DNA of 36,361 nt, from contig NZ_QJHB01000016.1 of NCBI RefSeq assembly GCF_003260275.1, positions 1 to 36,361 of the forward strand, read 5' to 3'. The notes beneath the pieces were generated by a model that was given only the letters and a program-made list of their open reading frames with translations, ran no database searches and was not told where the DNA came from. Within the stretch, counting starts at the first letter, position 1. Each line of letters starts with the position of its first letter. Of the stretch, positions 8,963-20,159 are shown in pieces. The DNA comes from Homoserinimonas sp. OAct 916. GTDB lineage: Bacteria; Actinomycetota; Actinomycetes; Actinomycetales; Microbacteriaceae. The position numbers and the translations under genes are program-made.

Positions 8963-9459
8963 AGGCCAGACCGTCTGCTCTCGGCAAGCGCGACGAGTTC
9001 ATCGCGCAGCGCATCGGCATCATCGGTCGCGAGACCCGGAAGGCTCACGCCGGTGGCCGCGGCGGCCGTGACGAACCGGAGGTCGGCAAGGCCCAGCATT
9101 CGGGCCAAGGGCCCACGGCTGATGTCGACCAGCTGCATACGCCCGTACGGCACCGAAACGAAACGCTGAAACATGATCCCGCGCCGAAACAAGAGGTCGT
9201 CTTCACGCATCCGGTAGCCGATGGCGCGGGCCCGACGCGGCGCCAGGATCACCAGCAGAAGTGCGATCACGACAGCCGCGGCCAGCAGGAGGGTTCCCCA
9301 CACCGTGCCGCCCAGCACGGTGAGAAAGAGCACCAGGCCGACGGCGCACATGATGAGGCCGGTGATCAGTGAGCTGACCAGTTCGACGGTGATGTATTTG
9401 GGGGACACTCGCTGCCACAGCACGTCGGGCAGTTCAAGCCGCCCACTGCTCTCAGACAC
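8959..9459 (-). CDS. PH domain-containing membrane protein (YdbS-like)
   Basis: A 166-residue protein: a short cytoplasmic N-terminus, two adjacent transmembrane helices (about residues 24-50 and 52-73), then one bPH2/DUF304 domain with the pattern YRMREDDLLFRRGIM and VPYGRMQLVDISRGPLAR. This is the short partner of the YdbS/YdbT-like pair; its stop overlaps the GTG of the long partner. It lies 26 bases after the DUF3180 gene in the same direction. Function is inferred only as a membrane-associated PH-domain protein. Confidence 0.88.
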   Translation of the reverse strand: MSESSGRLELPDVLWQRVSPKYITVELVSSLITGLIMCAVGLVLFLTVLGGTVWGTLLLAAAVVIALLLVILAPRRARAIGYRMREDDLLFRRGIMFQRFVSVPYGRMQLVDISRGPLARMLGLADLRFVTAAAATGVSLPGLATDDADALRDELVALAESRRSGL

Positions 9460-9485
9460 TCGGACTCCTTCGACTTCGTGGACGA

Positions 9486-9968
9486 TCAGGATTCATGGGG
9501 AACGCCTTTCCCCATGGGTTGGTCGGGCTCATCCCCGGGCGGCAGGGTACACAGCCACTCGGCGACCAGCCCGCCGGCCAACAGGATCGCGGCCCCGCCA
9601 AACGCCACCACCGCGAGCCAGATCGATCCCGCCTGAGGCAGGACGGTGCGCGAGACGATAAAGATCAGAAAGCCTGCTGTCGCCCCGGTGAGCAACGCGC
9701 CGCTGAGCGCGGACGATTTGGCCAGAATGGCCACGCGAAATGCCTGGAACGGATTGACCGGCCCGGATGAGTGACCTTTCACCGACCGACGGATGGGGAT
9801 GGCGAACCCGAGAATGATGCCGGCGATCGCCACCAGGGTGACGGCCAGAGTCGCCGGCGGAATGAGCATCGGTCGGCCGATCGAGACAAGGATCACCTGG
9901 GTGAGAAACCCGCCGGCGATACCGATTGCGGCGAGAACCACCAGAATTCCGGGTTTGGTGCGCTTCAT
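9486..9968 (-). CDS. DUF3180 family membrane protein
   Basis: A 160-residue protein with four predicted transmembrane helices (about residues 9-29, 34-57, 85-108 and 115-140) and a short polar C-terminus. Actinobacterial DUF3180 proteins typically sit immediately downstream of folK, as here, where the stop of folK and the start of this gene overlap by four bases (ATGA). No biochemical role is established; the conserved linkage to folate genes may only reflect operon inheritance. Confidence 0.85.
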   Translation of the reverse strand: MKRTKPGILVVLAAIGIAGGFLTQVILVSIGRPMLIPPATLAVTLVAIAGIILGFAIPIRRSVKGHSSGPVNPFQAFRVAILAKSSALSGALLTGATAGFLIFIVSRTVLPQAGSIWLAVVAFGGAAILLAGGLVAEWLCTLPPGDEPDQPMGKGVPHES

Positions 9969-10507
9969 CGATCGTCTCGGTTCGTGACTCGGCGCACCGA
10001 GCCGTCGCTCGCCGCGGGCAGGTCGGCGACGGGACCGATTCCCGGCAGCGTGGCCGCTGGGTCGATCTCGAGCCAGGGTTGCACGACGAAGGCTCGTTCG
10101 GCTGCACGCGGATGCGGGAGCGTGAGGCGATCATCTGCCCGTTGCACGCCGTCGAAGGCGATGATATCGATGTCGAGGGTGCGGTCTCCCCACCGTTCTT
10201 CGCGCACGCGGCCGTGCCGGTCTTCGATCGCGTTCACGGCATCGAGCAACTGTTCGGGACCGATCACACTGCGCACCAGCATCACTGCGTTGAGGTAGGA
10301 GGGGGCGGCCCGGTCGACACCGCTTGGTTTGACCGCCGCCGACTCGACCAGGCTCGACACCGATTCGACGTGCACCCCGTCGATCGCACCGATATCCCTC
10401 ACTGCGGCCTCAAGGGTGGCCTCCCTGTCTCCCAGGTTGCTGCCGAGGGCCAGCACCGCCCGTTGGCTGACCTGCAGGCGCTGCGGTTTGGGCTTCACCA
10501 CCCTCAC
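9965..10507 (-). CDS. folK: 2-amino-4-hydroxy-6-hydroxymethyldihydropteridine diphosphokinase
   Basis: Transfers pyrophosphate from ATP to 6-hydroxymethyl-dihydropterin in folate synthesis. Family motifs are ALGSNLGDREATL near residue 20, RWGDRTLDIDII (the acidic metal-binding DxD within it) and LPHPRAAERAFVV. The length of 180 residues includes an extra basic N-terminal stretch before the first strand. The start is GTG 10507, overlapping the folB stop as GTGA. It is part of the folE-folP-folB-folK run. Confidence 0.94.
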   Translation of the reverse strand: MRVVKPKPQRLQVSQRAVLALGSNLGDREATLEAAVRDIGAIDGVHVESVSSLVESAAVKPSGVDRAAPSYLNAVMLVRSVIGPEQLLDAVNAIEDRHGRVREERWGDRTLDIDIIAFDGVQRADDRLTLPHPRAAERAFVVQPWLEIDPAATLPGIGPVADLPAASDGSVRRVTNRDDR

Positions 10508-10911
10508 CGCCCGAAACCCACCACGGGTGACGCAGACTTCCTCATGCGAGTGATACTCACTGAGACGTCATCGAACGCCGCGTCGATCGGCGCCGAGGGC
10601 TTGTGCACGGTGACCTGCACTCCGATGGCGGCGTCGTGCACGAGCACCACCTGGGCCACACGCTCGGCGACGGTTTCGATCAGGTCGACCGGGTTGTGTT
10701 TCACCGCGTCGGTGACTTCTACCGCCAGTTCGCCGTAATGGATGGTTTCGGTGAGCTCGTCTCCCGCCGCCGCTGGCGCAAGGTCGAGCCAGACCGTGAC
10801 GTCGATCACGAACTCCTGGCCCTCCTGGCGCTCACTGGCAAGAACACCGTGGTGCGCGAAGACGCGCAGGCCGGTCAGGGTGATGCTGTCGCCCAGTTCG
10901 GAAATGGTCAT
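10504..10911 (-). CDS. folB: Dihydroneopterin aldolase
   Basis: Cleaves 7,8-dihydroneopterin to 6-hydroxymethyl-dihydropterin and glycolaldehyde. The 135-residue protein shows the family pattern ITLTGLRVFAHHGVLASE near the N-terminus, followed by GQEFVIDV and a C-terminal VTVHKPSAPI segment. ATG 10911 is chosen over the longer frame from 10932 because it overlaps the folP stop by four bases (ATGA) and family similarity starts here. It sits between folP and folK in the same operon. Confidence 0.94.
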   Translation of the reverse strand: MTISELGDSITLTGLRVFAHHGVLASERQEGQEFVIDVTVWLDLAPAAAGDELTETIHYGELAVEVTDAVKHNPVDLIETVAERVAQVVLVHDAAIGVQVTVHKPSAPIDAAFDDVSVSITRMRKSASPVVGFGR

Positions 10912-11732
10912 GATTGCTCTCCTGCCTTCCACGCCTCGACAACGTCGAGGGCTGTCCTGGTCTTGGCCACGTCATGCACCCGCACGCCCCACACACCGTG
11001 TCGGGCGGCGAGAGCGCTGACGGTGGCGGTGGCCTCATCCCGGCGCGCGTAGTCTGCTTCGGGCCCGAGCAGCGTGGCGATGAACCGTTTCCTGGAGGCG
11101 CCGATCACGATCGGCGAGCCGAGCCTCACGAACTCGTCGAGCCGGGCGAGGATCTGCCAATTGTGCACGCTCTGCTTCGCGAAGCCCAGGCCCGGGTCGA
11201 GGATCAGCCGTGCCGGGTTCACCCCCTGCTCGACGAGTTGGCTGACCCGGTTCACCAGTTCGCCCTTCACCTCGGCCACGGTGTTCTGGTAATGCGCGCG
11301 GTCGTTCATGGTCGCGCTGTGGCCGCGCCAGTGCATGACCACCCACGGCAGGTCCAATTCGATCATTGTGGCCGCCATGCGCTCGTCGGCGAGCCCGCCC
11401 GAGACATCATTGATGTAGGAGGCGCCCCGTTCGGCGGCGCGGGCCGCAGTGTCGGCGTTCATCGTGTCGACGCTCACGGTCACGCCTCGAGAGGCCAGTT
11501 CGGCGATCACGGGCAGCACTCGTCGTTGCTCCTCCTCGGCACTCACCCTTGTTGCACCGGGCCTGGTCGACTCCCCGCCCACGTCGATGATGTCGGCGCC
11601 GTCGCCGAGTAGGCGAAGCGCGTGGGCAATCGCGTCGTCGACCCGGGCATGCTGCCCGCCATCGCTGAACGAATCGGGCGTGACGTTCACCACCCCCATG
11701 ATGCGTGTGCGGCCGGCGCCAGGTTCAGTCAC
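10908..11732 (-). CDS. folP: Dihydropteroate synthase
   Basis: Condenses hydroxymethyl-dihydropterin pyrophosphate with p-aminobenzoate; the target of sulfonamides. The 274-residue protein has the first family signature VNVTPDSFSDGG (about residues 15-26) and the second, GADIIDVGGESTRPGA (about residues 45-60). It also has YINDVSGG, and GASRKRFI for the substrate-binding Lys/Arg. The start is GTG 11732, overlapping the folE reading frame by eight bases. Confidence 0.95.
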   Translation of the reverse strand: MTEPGAGRTRIMGVVNVTPDSFSDGGQHARVDDAIAHALRLLGDGADIIDVGGESTRPGATRVSAEEEQRRVLPVIAELASRGVTVSVDTMNADTAARAAERGASYINDVSGGLADERMAATMIELDLPWVVMHWRGHSATMNDRAHYQNTVAEVKGELVNRVSQLVEQGVNPARLILDPGLGFAKQSVHNWQILARLDEFVRLGSPIVIGASRKRFIATLLGPEADYARRDEATATVSALAARHGVWGVRVHDVAKTRTALDVVEAWKAGEQS

Positions 11733-12297
11733 GCGTCGCTCCGATCAGGGCCATCATCTCGGCGCGCCGTTCGGGCTCGACAAAGAGCCCGCGCGCGACG
11801 ATGGTCACGGTCGAACTGCCGGTCTGCCTGAGGTCGCGGGTCGTGACACAGCCATGAACCGCGTCAAGCACCACCAGAACTCCGCGGGGGTCGAGCCCGT
11901 CGACCAGAGTGTCGGCGATCTGCTCGGTGAGCCTCTCCTGAAGCTGCGGCCGAGCAGCCAGCGTCTCGACGACCCGCCCCAGCCTGCCAAGGCCGACGAT
12001 ACGGTCAGAGGGCAGGTAGGCCAGGTGTGCCACCCCGATGAAGGGCAGGAGGTGGTGTTCGCAGATGGAGCGAAACCGCAGCCCCCTCACGATGACGGTA
12101 TCTGACTTTCCGCCGTCGAGGGGCACAGTTTCGGCCAGGTGGCCCAGTGGGTCAACGTCGATTCCGGCGAAGAACTCTTGGTAGGCATCAGCCACTCGGC
12201 GCGGTGTGTCGACGAGTTCCGGCCGCGCCGGATCTTCGCCTATTGCAGACAGAAGTTCGGCAACGGCCCGTTCGATTCGTGCCCTGTCGACCCCCAT
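11725..12297 (-). CDS. folE: GTP cyclohydrolase I
   Basis: First enzyme of the pterin branch of folate synthesis: GTP to dihydroneopterin triphosphate. In this 190-residue protein the zinc ligands are visible as CEHHLLP (Cys79, His82) and HGCVTTR (Cys150). It also has the PSDRIVGLGRLGRVVE signature. It begins only six bases after the ftsH stop and overlaps folP, so it is the probable first folate gene of a run that starts at or before ftsH. Confidence 0.96.
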   Translation of the reverse strand: MGVDRARIERAVAELLSAIGEDPARPELVDTPRRVADAYQEFFAGIDVDPLGHLAETVPLDGGKSDTVIVRGLRFRSICEHHLLPFIGVAHLAYLPSDRIVGLGRLGRVVETLAARPQLQERLTEQIADTLVDGLDPRGVLVVLDAVHGCVTTRDLRQTGSSTVTIVARGLFVEPERRAEMMALIGATRD

Positions 12298-12303
12298 GGC
12301 GCC

Positions 12304-14307
<2,004 letters not shown>

Positions 14308-14420
14308 GGTGCTGTAAGAGTATCGTGTCGCTGCTGGGCCGCCCCTGCGTGTTTGCCCAAAGCGTAACCGGTCAGGCGGTGATCGGCGCCCAATGCGACC
14401 TGCTCTCCCCGGGGCCCGGG

Positions 14421-14978
14421 TCAGCTGCCGTCGTACATGTGTGGGGCGAGCACCCCAATCGATCGCAGGTTGCGGTACTTCTCGTTATAGTCGAGGCCGT
14501 AGCCGACGACGAACTCGTTCGGGATCTCGAAACCGACGTAGCGCACATCGACGTCGACCTTGGCGGCATCGGGTTTGCGCAGCAGGGTAAGGATCTCCAC
14601 CGACTCCGGCCCCCGCGACTTGAGGTTGGCGAGCAGCCAGCTGAGGGTCAGCCCCGAGTCGATGATGTCCTCGACGATGAGAACGCGACGGCCCGACAAG
14701 TCGGAGTCAAGGTCTTTCAGGATGCGCACAACCCCGGACGACTTGGTGCCCGACCCGTAGGACGAGACGGCCATCCAGTCCATCGTGATGGGCAGGCTGA
14801 GCTCACGGGCAAGGTCGGCCATGACCATCACGGCACCCTTGAGCACGCCGACCAACAGCACGTTGGCGCCCGCGTAGTCGGCCTCGATCTCGCGGCTCAA
14901 CTCCGCCAGCCGGTCTTTGATCTCGGCCTCCGTGATCAGAATGCTGGTCAGTTCACCGTCAACGTGACTGGAGTCCAT
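14421..14978 (-). CDS. hpt: Hypoxanthine phosphoribosyltransferase
   Basis: Purine salvage enzyme converting hypoxanthine or guanine plus PRPP to IMP or GMP. The 185-residue protein has the PRPP-binding loop [14 protein letters not shown] (about residues 110-123), with the acidic pair E-D and the following S-G-x-T. It also has the flexible-loop segment [14 protein letters not shown]. It sits 66 bases after tilS and 113 before ftsH; the tilS-hpt-ftsH order is widely conserved in Gram-positive bacteria. Confidence 0.95.
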   Translation of the reverse strand: MDSSHVDGELTSILITEAEIKDRLAELSREIEADYAGANVLLVGVLKGAVMVMADLARELSLPITMDWMAVSSYGSGTKSSGVVRILKDLDSDLSGRRVLIVEDIIDSGLTLSWLLANLKSRGPESVEILTLLRKPDAAKVDVDVRYVGFEIPNEFVVGYGLDYNEKYRNLRSIGVLAPHMYDGS

Positions 14979-15044
14979 GGTGGGGCTGTTCCTTACTCTT
15001 CGAACGAAAAAGCGCCGTCAAGCACGATCTTGCGGCCCGACACG

Positions 15045-16187
15045 TCAGCTGGGTTCTTCTGTCTGCGGCGGGGGTGCTGCGCTCACGTTCAGCCACCCGT
15101 CTGCTCTGACAACTCTAATGCGTGGCAGGTGCACCTCGCCCTGCCCCCGCCAGTGCGTGACCAGCCTGGCCACCTCCAGCGTGTGTCGCCGGCTGAGGGT
15201 GACAGCGAACGTGTTCCACACCACCATCCGGATCACGCGCTGCCTGAGTGCCGCCGGTAATGCGGCGAGCGCGGTCGCGTCGATCTGGATGCGCTCCGCC
15301 CCGGTGCCCTCGGCCGTACGCGTGATCGTGGCAGCGCTCGTGGCCGCCAGGGCGTCGAGAACCTCGGCGTCTTCCCGCAACTGCGCGGCAGTGCGCGCCA
15401 ACGCCTCGGCCACACCTGGGCCGAGTTCCTCTTCCAGCATCGGCAGAATTCTCTGGCGCACTCGCACCCGTCCGAACCGCGGTTGCTGGTTGTGGGGGTC
15501 ATGCCAGACCGAGAGGCCCGAATCCTCACAGAACTGCTCTGTCTGGCTGCGCCGAATCCCGAGCAGCGGTCTGAGCCAGGGCCTCGTCGCCGAAGCCATC
15601 CCCTGCAGACTGCGCGGGCCAGACCCGCGGGCAAGGCCGAGCAGCACCGTCTCGGCCTGGTCGTCGAGTGTGTGCCCGAGAAGAATGTGCGATGCACCGG
15701 TGTGGGACAGGGCCCTCTCGAAGCCGGCGTATCGCGCGGTGCGCGCCGCCGCCTCGGGGCCACCGGTGACCTCACCCGGTGCCGCGGCCGGCACCTCCAC
15801 CGGTATCACGAGCACGGGATCGAGCTCGAGGGCTCTGGCCTGTTCGGCGGCAACGTCGGCGACATCGGCGGAACCAGGCTGCAACCCGTGGTCGATGATC
15901 ACGGCACCCGCGTGAAGGCCCAGGCGGGGGGCCTCGAAGGCAGTGGCTGCGGCCAGGGCGAGAGAGTCGGCGCCGCCGCTCAGAGCAACCAGTACGAGCG
16001 GTGCGTTGACGGGTTGCGTACCCGGCGCAGAGTGCGACGCGGAATCTGACGCGGACGTCGCATTCGCGGAGGTCTCCGTGAGCGCCGCACCGGCCGCCGG
16101 CTCGACGACAGAGGCCCGAAGCGCGTCACGGACCGCGCGCCGCACGTCGGCGATGGCGGGGGTCAGTCTGGGGCGAATGGGCATCAT
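15045..16187 (-). CDS. tilS: tRNA(Ile)-lysidine synthase
   Basis: Modifies C34 of the CAU-anticodon tRNA-Ile to lysidine so that it reads AUA. The 380-residue protein has the ATP-pyrophosphatase P-loop SGGADS at residues 70-75. It also has the motif [22 protein letters not shown] and the domain linking to the substrate-binding C-terminus. A low-complexity Ala/Ser/Thr insert lies at about residues 29-60, before the first core strand. The start is ATG 16187, with a second ATG at 16184. It is divergent from ppa with a 102-base shared promoter region. Confidence 0.93.
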   Translation of the reverse strand: MMPIRPRLTPAIADVRRAVRDALRASVVEPAAGAALTETSANATSASDSASHSAPGTQPVNAPLVLVALSGGADSLALAAATAFEAPRLGLHAGAVIIDHGLQPGSADVADVAAEQARALELDPVLVIPVEVPAAAPGEVTGGPEAAARTARYAGFERALSHTGASHILLGHTLDDQAETVLLGLARGSGPRSLQGMASATRPWLRPLLGIRRSQTEQFCEDSGLSVWHDPHNQQPRFGRVRVRQRILPMLEEELGPGVAEALARTAAQLREDAEVLDALAATSAATITRTAEGTGAERIQIDATALAALPAALRQRVIRMVVWNTFAVTLSRRHTLEVARLVTHWRGQGEVHLPRIRVVRADGWLNVSAAPPPQTEEPS

Positions 16188-16289
16188 CGACTAACGTTAT
16201 TGCAGTCCACCTCTTTTAAGGGGTGTCCCTGGGCTGGGCCGCGTGCTGCGGGCCGCCTGACCTCATACCCTTTGAAGGAGCCCCACCGC

Positions 16290-16784
16290 ATGTCCAGCTT
16301 TGACGCCGTCATCGAGATTCCCCGCGGAAGCCGTAACAAGTACGAGATCGACCACGAGACCGGGCGCGTGTACCTGGACCGGGTGCTGTTCACGAGTTTT
16401 GTCTACCCGGCTGACTATGGTTTCTTCGAGAACACGCTCGGCCTCGACGGTGACCCGGTCGACGTCTTGGTCTTGCTGGACTACCCGTTGTTCCCCGGCG
16501 TCGGCCTTTCTGCCCGCCCGGTCGCGGTGTTCAACATGGTCGACGATGCGGGCATCGACTCGAAGGTGATCGCGGTTCCGGCCACCGACCCCCGCTGGGC
16601 ACATATCCAGGACGTCGAGGATGTTCCCGAGCAGACCCGCAGGGAGATCGAGCACTTCTTCGAGCATTACAAGGATCTGGAACCCGGCAAATGGGTCAAG
16701 ACCGAGGGCTGGGGCAACGCCGCCGATGCGGTCGCCATCGTCGAGGCCGGGCTGGCCAAACTCGCCGAAGAGGGCGCCCACTAG
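16290..16784 (+). CDS. ppa: Inorganic pyrophosphatase (family I)
   Basis: Hydrolyses pyrophosphate, driving biosynthetic reactions. The 164-residue protein contains [12 protein letters not shown], the FVYPADYGF strand, and the metal-binding signature [10 protein letters not shown] with its three Asp residues. ATG 16290 is chosen because GAAGGAG (16274-16280) lies nine bases before it and the family begins at [11 protein letters not shown]. The frame is open further upstream but without family similarity. It is divergent from tilS and convergent with the NlpC/P60 gene. Confidence 0.96.
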   Translation: MSSFDAVIEIPRGSRNKYEIDHETGRVYLDRVLFTSFVYPADYGFFENTLGLDGDPVDVLVLLDYPLFPGVGLSARPVAVFNMVDDAGIDSKVIAVPATDPRWAHIQDVEDVPEQTRREIEHFFEHYKDLEPGKWVKTEGWGNAADAVAIVEAGLAKLAEEGAH

Positions 16785-16918
16785 CGCCGGTATCACTGCA
16801 AAATTTTCAGGAGCAGACGAACGCCGGCGGCCCTACAGTGCCGGCATCCGCCCCATCCTGAGTTCTCGCGAGTTGAGGGATTTCGAGCAACGAGGAATCG
16901 TCGCGAAACCCCGACCGG

Positions 16919-18370
16919 TCAGCTCGCCGGGCGACCGACCTCGCCGAGCACATCGCCCATGGTGTGGATGTAGTACTCACGCACCGGCTTGCCCCAGTCG
17001 GCGGCCTCGATCATCATGCCGCCACCGATGTAGATGGCCACGTGATAGATGCCGCTCACCTGGCCGTTCGACGACCACCAGATGAGGTCTCCGCGCTGCC
17101 GCTGGCTGAAAGGGAGCGTCTTGCCCTGCGACCGCATGGTGAGGTACTGGGCCGTGGCAGAATGCGGCCCGATGTAGGTTCCGGCTGCCTCGTACGAGCG
17201 CATGGTGAGACCGGAGCAGTCCCAACTGTTCGGGCCCGCAGCGGGTGAGTAGTAGGGCTTACCTCGTTGTTGCGAGGCAAAGCCGATGGCCGCCTCAACC
17301 ATGGAGGCCTTCGGCGGGTTCACCGGGGTCGTCGACGGCGGCGGCGTCGGAGACTTCGTCGGGGTTGGGGTTGGGGTCGGGGTCGGCCGCGAAGTCGGCG
17401 TTGCGGTCGGGGTCGGGGTCGGCCGCGAAGTCGGCGGCGTGGTCGGCTGCGGTGTTGGCGCGCTTGTCGGCGCACTTGTCGGCGCGCTTGTCGGCCCCGT
17501 CGCGGGAGGGGCAAGGGTCGGACCACTCGTGGGCGGCGGCAACGGGGCCGGATCCTCTTCGGGGATCGCCTCCTGGGCTTTTCGCCTTGCCTCGCCGTCG
17601 AGCCATTCGCGTTCGACGGCGGCGGTCGAGTCCTTGAGCATCGCCAGTTGGTCGATCAGAACCGTCGTCTTCTCGAGCTGCACGTCGAGAGCGTTCTGCG
17701 CGACACGTCTGGCGGCATCCGCCTCGTCGTACCTCGACTGTGCCTCATCGGCCAGCGTGGCTCGTTGTGCGGCCGCGATCGTGGCCTGCTCACCCAACGA
17801 GTTCGCGGAGTTCATGTCGCGGGTGGCCTCGGCGTAGATCGTCGCCGACTGGGCGCTGAGTTGGTTCATTGTGCCCAGCTGGTACAGCAGACTGTCTGAT
17901 TCGGATGCCTCACCCCCGGTCAGCAACAGGCTCATCGAGAGGTTCTGTCCTCCCGCTTTGGCCAGGTGCGCCGAAAGCAGGCCGGCACGCATGCGCGAGG
18001 TCTGCGCCTTCTCCTCGGCCGCATCGGCTTGCTTCTGCAGGCTCTCGGATGCGGTGACCGCGCGATCCAGGGCATCCTTCGTGAGCAGGTAGGCCTCGGC
18101 CTTGATCTTGGACTCCCGCGATGCCGCGTCAACGGAACGCTGCAGGGCACCGACCAGCTCGATGATGTTGTCGATCTCGGCCTGCTTTGCCGCCTCCGAC
18201 TTCTTCGCGTTCTTGACGTCGTTCCACGATGGGTAGTCGGGGTCGGCCTGGGCGGGTGTCGAAACGAGTCCGACCGTACTCGCCATGGCGCCAACGGCGA
18301 TGGCCGCGGTCATCATGCGTGGCATCCGGGAACGACGCGTAGGGCGTCGCGTCTCATCGGGGCGCAACAT
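16919..18370 (-). CDS. Secreted NlpC/P60 peptidoglycan endopeptidase
   Basis: Cell-wall hydrolase, probably cleaving stem-peptide bonds. From the N-terminus: a basic region, a signal peptide ending near STPAQA, a long coiled-coil region starting DPDYPSWNDVK, a Pro/Thr/Ser linker with repeats such as PTPTPTPT, and a C-terminal NlpC/P60 domain. The domain has the catalytic Cys in WDCSGLT (about residue 385) and His in YHVAIYIG. ATG 18370 is used, but TTG 18412, which overlaps the end of the M23 gene and has GGGGTG just upstream, is an equally possible coupled start. The coiled-coil half is homologous to that of the M23 gene upstream, and the layout resembles RipA/RipC-type septation hydrolases. 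Confidence 0.9.
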   Translation of the reverse strand: MLRPDETRRPTRRSRMPRMMTAAIAVGAMASTVGLVSTPAQADPDYPSWNDVKNAKKSEAAKQAEIDNIIELVGALQRSVDAASRESKIKAEAYLLTKDALDRAVTASESLQKQADAAEEKAQTSRMRAGLLSAHLAKAGGQNLSMSLLLTGGEASESDSLLYQLGTMNQLSAQSATIYAEATRDMNSANSLGEQATIAAAQRATLADEAQSRYDEADAARRVAQNALDVQLEKTTVLIDQLAMLKDSTAAVEREWLDGEARRKAQEAIPEEDPAPLPPPTSGPTLAPPATGPTSAPTSAPTSAPTPQPTTPPTSRPTPTPTATPTSRPTPTPTPTPTKSPTPPPSTTPVNPPKASMVEAAIGFASQQRGKPYYSPAAGPNSWDCSGLTMRSYEAAGTYIGPHSATAQYLTMRSQGKTLPFSQRQRGDLIWWSSNGQVSGIYHVAIYIGGGMMIEAADWGKPVREYYIHTMGDVLGEVGRPAS

Positions 18371-18404
18371 TGTCACAGGTGCCAACGGCTCTGTTCCGCC
18401 GGCG

Positions 18405-19823
18405 TCAACCAAGCCACACCCCGCGCGCCGAAAGGAACGGCACCGGGTCTATCTGCGACCCGTTGGTTCTCACTTCAAAATGCAGGTGGCATCCGGTGGA
18501 CGCACCGGTCGTACCCACACTGGCGATGTTCTGTCCGGCACCGACGCTCTGGCCATAGCCGACGTAGGTGCCGCCGGGGCTGATGTGGGCGTAGCCGGTC
18601 TGCACCCCATTGCCGTGGTCGATCAGGATGAAGTTGCCGTAGGTTCCATACCAGCCGGCGTAGGAGACCCGCCCGGCGCTTGCCGCGTAGATGCCCGCAC
18701 CGCAGTAGGCCGCGATGTCGGTTCCGCCATGGTAGGGGTTGCTGCAGCCGCCCGAGGTGCAGATCACGTCTCTGGAGCCGAAGTTTCCGCTGATCCAGCC
18801 GCTCACCGGCCGCGCCCAGCCCTGGCCGCTCTGCTGCCCGCCGCCGCCACCGCCGCCACCGCCGCCTCCGCCGCCGTTGTTGGCTGCCTCTTTGGCCGCT
18901 GCCTCTCGTGCCGCCTTTTGCTCGGCGGCCACTCTGGCGCGCTCCTCTTTTTCCTTCTGGACACGGATGCGCTCGCGCTCGGCCACACCCTCTTCATAGC
19001 CCTTGACGGTCTTCGCCTCTTTGTCTTGAAGGGCGAGCAGCATCTGGTCCAGTTCGGCGCTTTGTGCCTGCTGTGCCGCCAGGGCGTTCTCCGACGCGAC
19101 CTGGGCCTCGATGGACTCCTGCAGCAAACGCTCGGCCTCGACCCGCAACTTCTCGCGTTCGGTACGGGCCACTTCCGCCTGCGCCGTCAGCGCTGCCGCG
19201 TTGTTCTTGGCCAGTTGGGCCTGTTCGTAGACCCCCGTCGAGCGCTCCACCATCTTGCTCATGCTGCCGAGCTTCGAGAGCAGCTGGTCGGCCTGCATGC
19301 TGTCGCCCTCGAGCATCAGGCTCATACTGAGGTCGTTTCCGCCCGAGCGGTACAATTGGGCGGCCAATCGGCCGGCCTGTTCTGTCGCCTCGGTGGCCTT
19401 CGTCTCGGACTCCTCAGCCTGCAGTTGCAGGTCGATGGCCCGTCGGTCGGCGTTGTCGAACGCGAGTTGGGCGGCCTGGAACTCCGCGCCGCGCTTCTCC
19501 GCCAGTTGGCGGGCGGTCTCGACCTGCACCTCGAGATCGGCGATCAACGATTTGATCTGCGCGATCTTCTCGTTGGTTCTGGACACGTCGCCCTTGACGG
19601 CCTGCACGTCGGCCCACGTGGGATAGTCGTCAGCCATCACCGGAGACGCGACGTTGCCGGTGCTCAACAGGGCGAGCAGGGCGACGAAGGCCGACCCGGC
19701 CAATAGCCGCTGCCTCAGTCGCCGACGAGGGCCGGGTTGCGGCCGCTTTGCGCCGAGGCGCGTCGACTCAACGGACAGGTCGCCCGTCCGGCGGCCCGAA
19801 CGGCCGAAAGTGCTCAAGTTCAT
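18405..19823 (-). CDS. Secreted M23 family metallopeptidase (LytM-like)
   Basis: A 472-residue exported protein. A basic N-terminal extension precedes a signal sequence (about residues 39-62, ending near VASPVMA). A long coiled-coil domain begins DDYPTWADVQ. A linker of about thirteen glycines follows, then a C-terminal M23 domain with the zinc-site motifs HGGTDIA and HLHFE. It may degrade peptidoglycan or, like EnvC-type proteins, activate another hydrolase; the metal ligands appear intact, so activity is plausible. It lies directly upstream of the NlpC/P60 gene, with which it shares the N-terminal domain and probably an mRNA. Confidence 0.92.
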   Translation of the reverse strand: MNLSTFGRSGRRTGDLSVESTRLGAKRPQPGPRRRLRQRLLAGSAFVALLALLSTGNVASPVMADDYPTWADVQAVKGDVSRTNEKIAQIKSLIADLEVQVETARQLAEKRGAEFQAAQLAFDNADRRAIDLQLQAEESETKATEATEQAGRLAAQLYRSGGNDLSMSLMLEGDSMQADQLLSKLGSMSKMVERSTGVYEQAQLAKNNAAALTAQAEVARTEREKLRVEAERLLQESIEAQVASENALAAQQAQSAELDQMLLALQDKEAKTVKGYEEGVAERERIRVQKEKEERARVAAEQKAAREAAAKEAANNGGGGGGGGGGGGGQQSGQGWARPVSGWISGNFGSRDVICTSGGCSNPYHGGTDIAAYCGAGIYAASAGRVSYAGWYGTYGNFILIDHGNGVQTGYAHISPGGTYVGYGQSVGAGQNIASVGTTGASTGCHLHFEVRTNGSQIDPVPFLSARGVWLG

Positions 19824-20159
19824 TGCTCTCCGCCCCGTGAACCCACCACTTGAGTCACACGAGTAACACTGTTAACAACCTTAACCGTAGCGATTCGGAT
19901 GCCGGTTGGCCAGTATCCGCCTATTGATTACGCCTTTTTAGCCCCCGTTTAAGGGGTTAAAAAGGTTCAACCTGACCTCGAAGGTAATGCCTTCGCGGGC
20001 TGGGGCTCGGTTGATCCCCCGCCTGTCGGAACATTCGCACGCGCCAGTTCGAACATCTCGCCCGTCGGGTCAAGCCGGAAACGGTCTGGAGAGTTTTGTG
20101 TTTTTGCCTCGCTCCCGTATGCTTATACGCTGGTAGTCATGCGGCGTTGGTGATTGCAC
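19824..20159 (-). promoter_or_regulatory. Leader/promoter region of the hydrolase pair with a long stem-loop
   Basis: A 336-base gap with no gene. A 13-bp inverted repeat (19933-19945 with 19953-19965, one G-T pair, 7-base loop) lies about 110 bases upstream of the M23 start. A shorter palindrome, GTTAA-N5-TTAAC, lies at about 19871-19885. The long stem has no T-run outside it on the minus strand, so an operator or an mRNA leader structure is more likely than a terminator for the hydrolase genes. The plus-strand half next to tRNA-Glu probably holds the tRNA promoter. I could not match the leader to a known riboswitch. Confidence 0.5.

Noticed and set aside
17330-17520. DNA repeat element inside the NlpC/P60 gene
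   Set aside because: The repetition is explained by the Pro/Thr/Ser codon repeats of the protein linker.
16938-17637. Plus-strand ORFs opposite the NlpC/P60 gene
   Set aside because: Highly repetitive Val/Gly or Arg-rich translations that are antisense to the Pro/Thr linker coding sequence.
19824-20159. c-di-AMP (ydaO-type) riboswitch in front of the hydrolase genes
   Set aside because: The gene context is right, but I could not find the conserved riboswitch core in the leader; only a plain stem-loop is visible.
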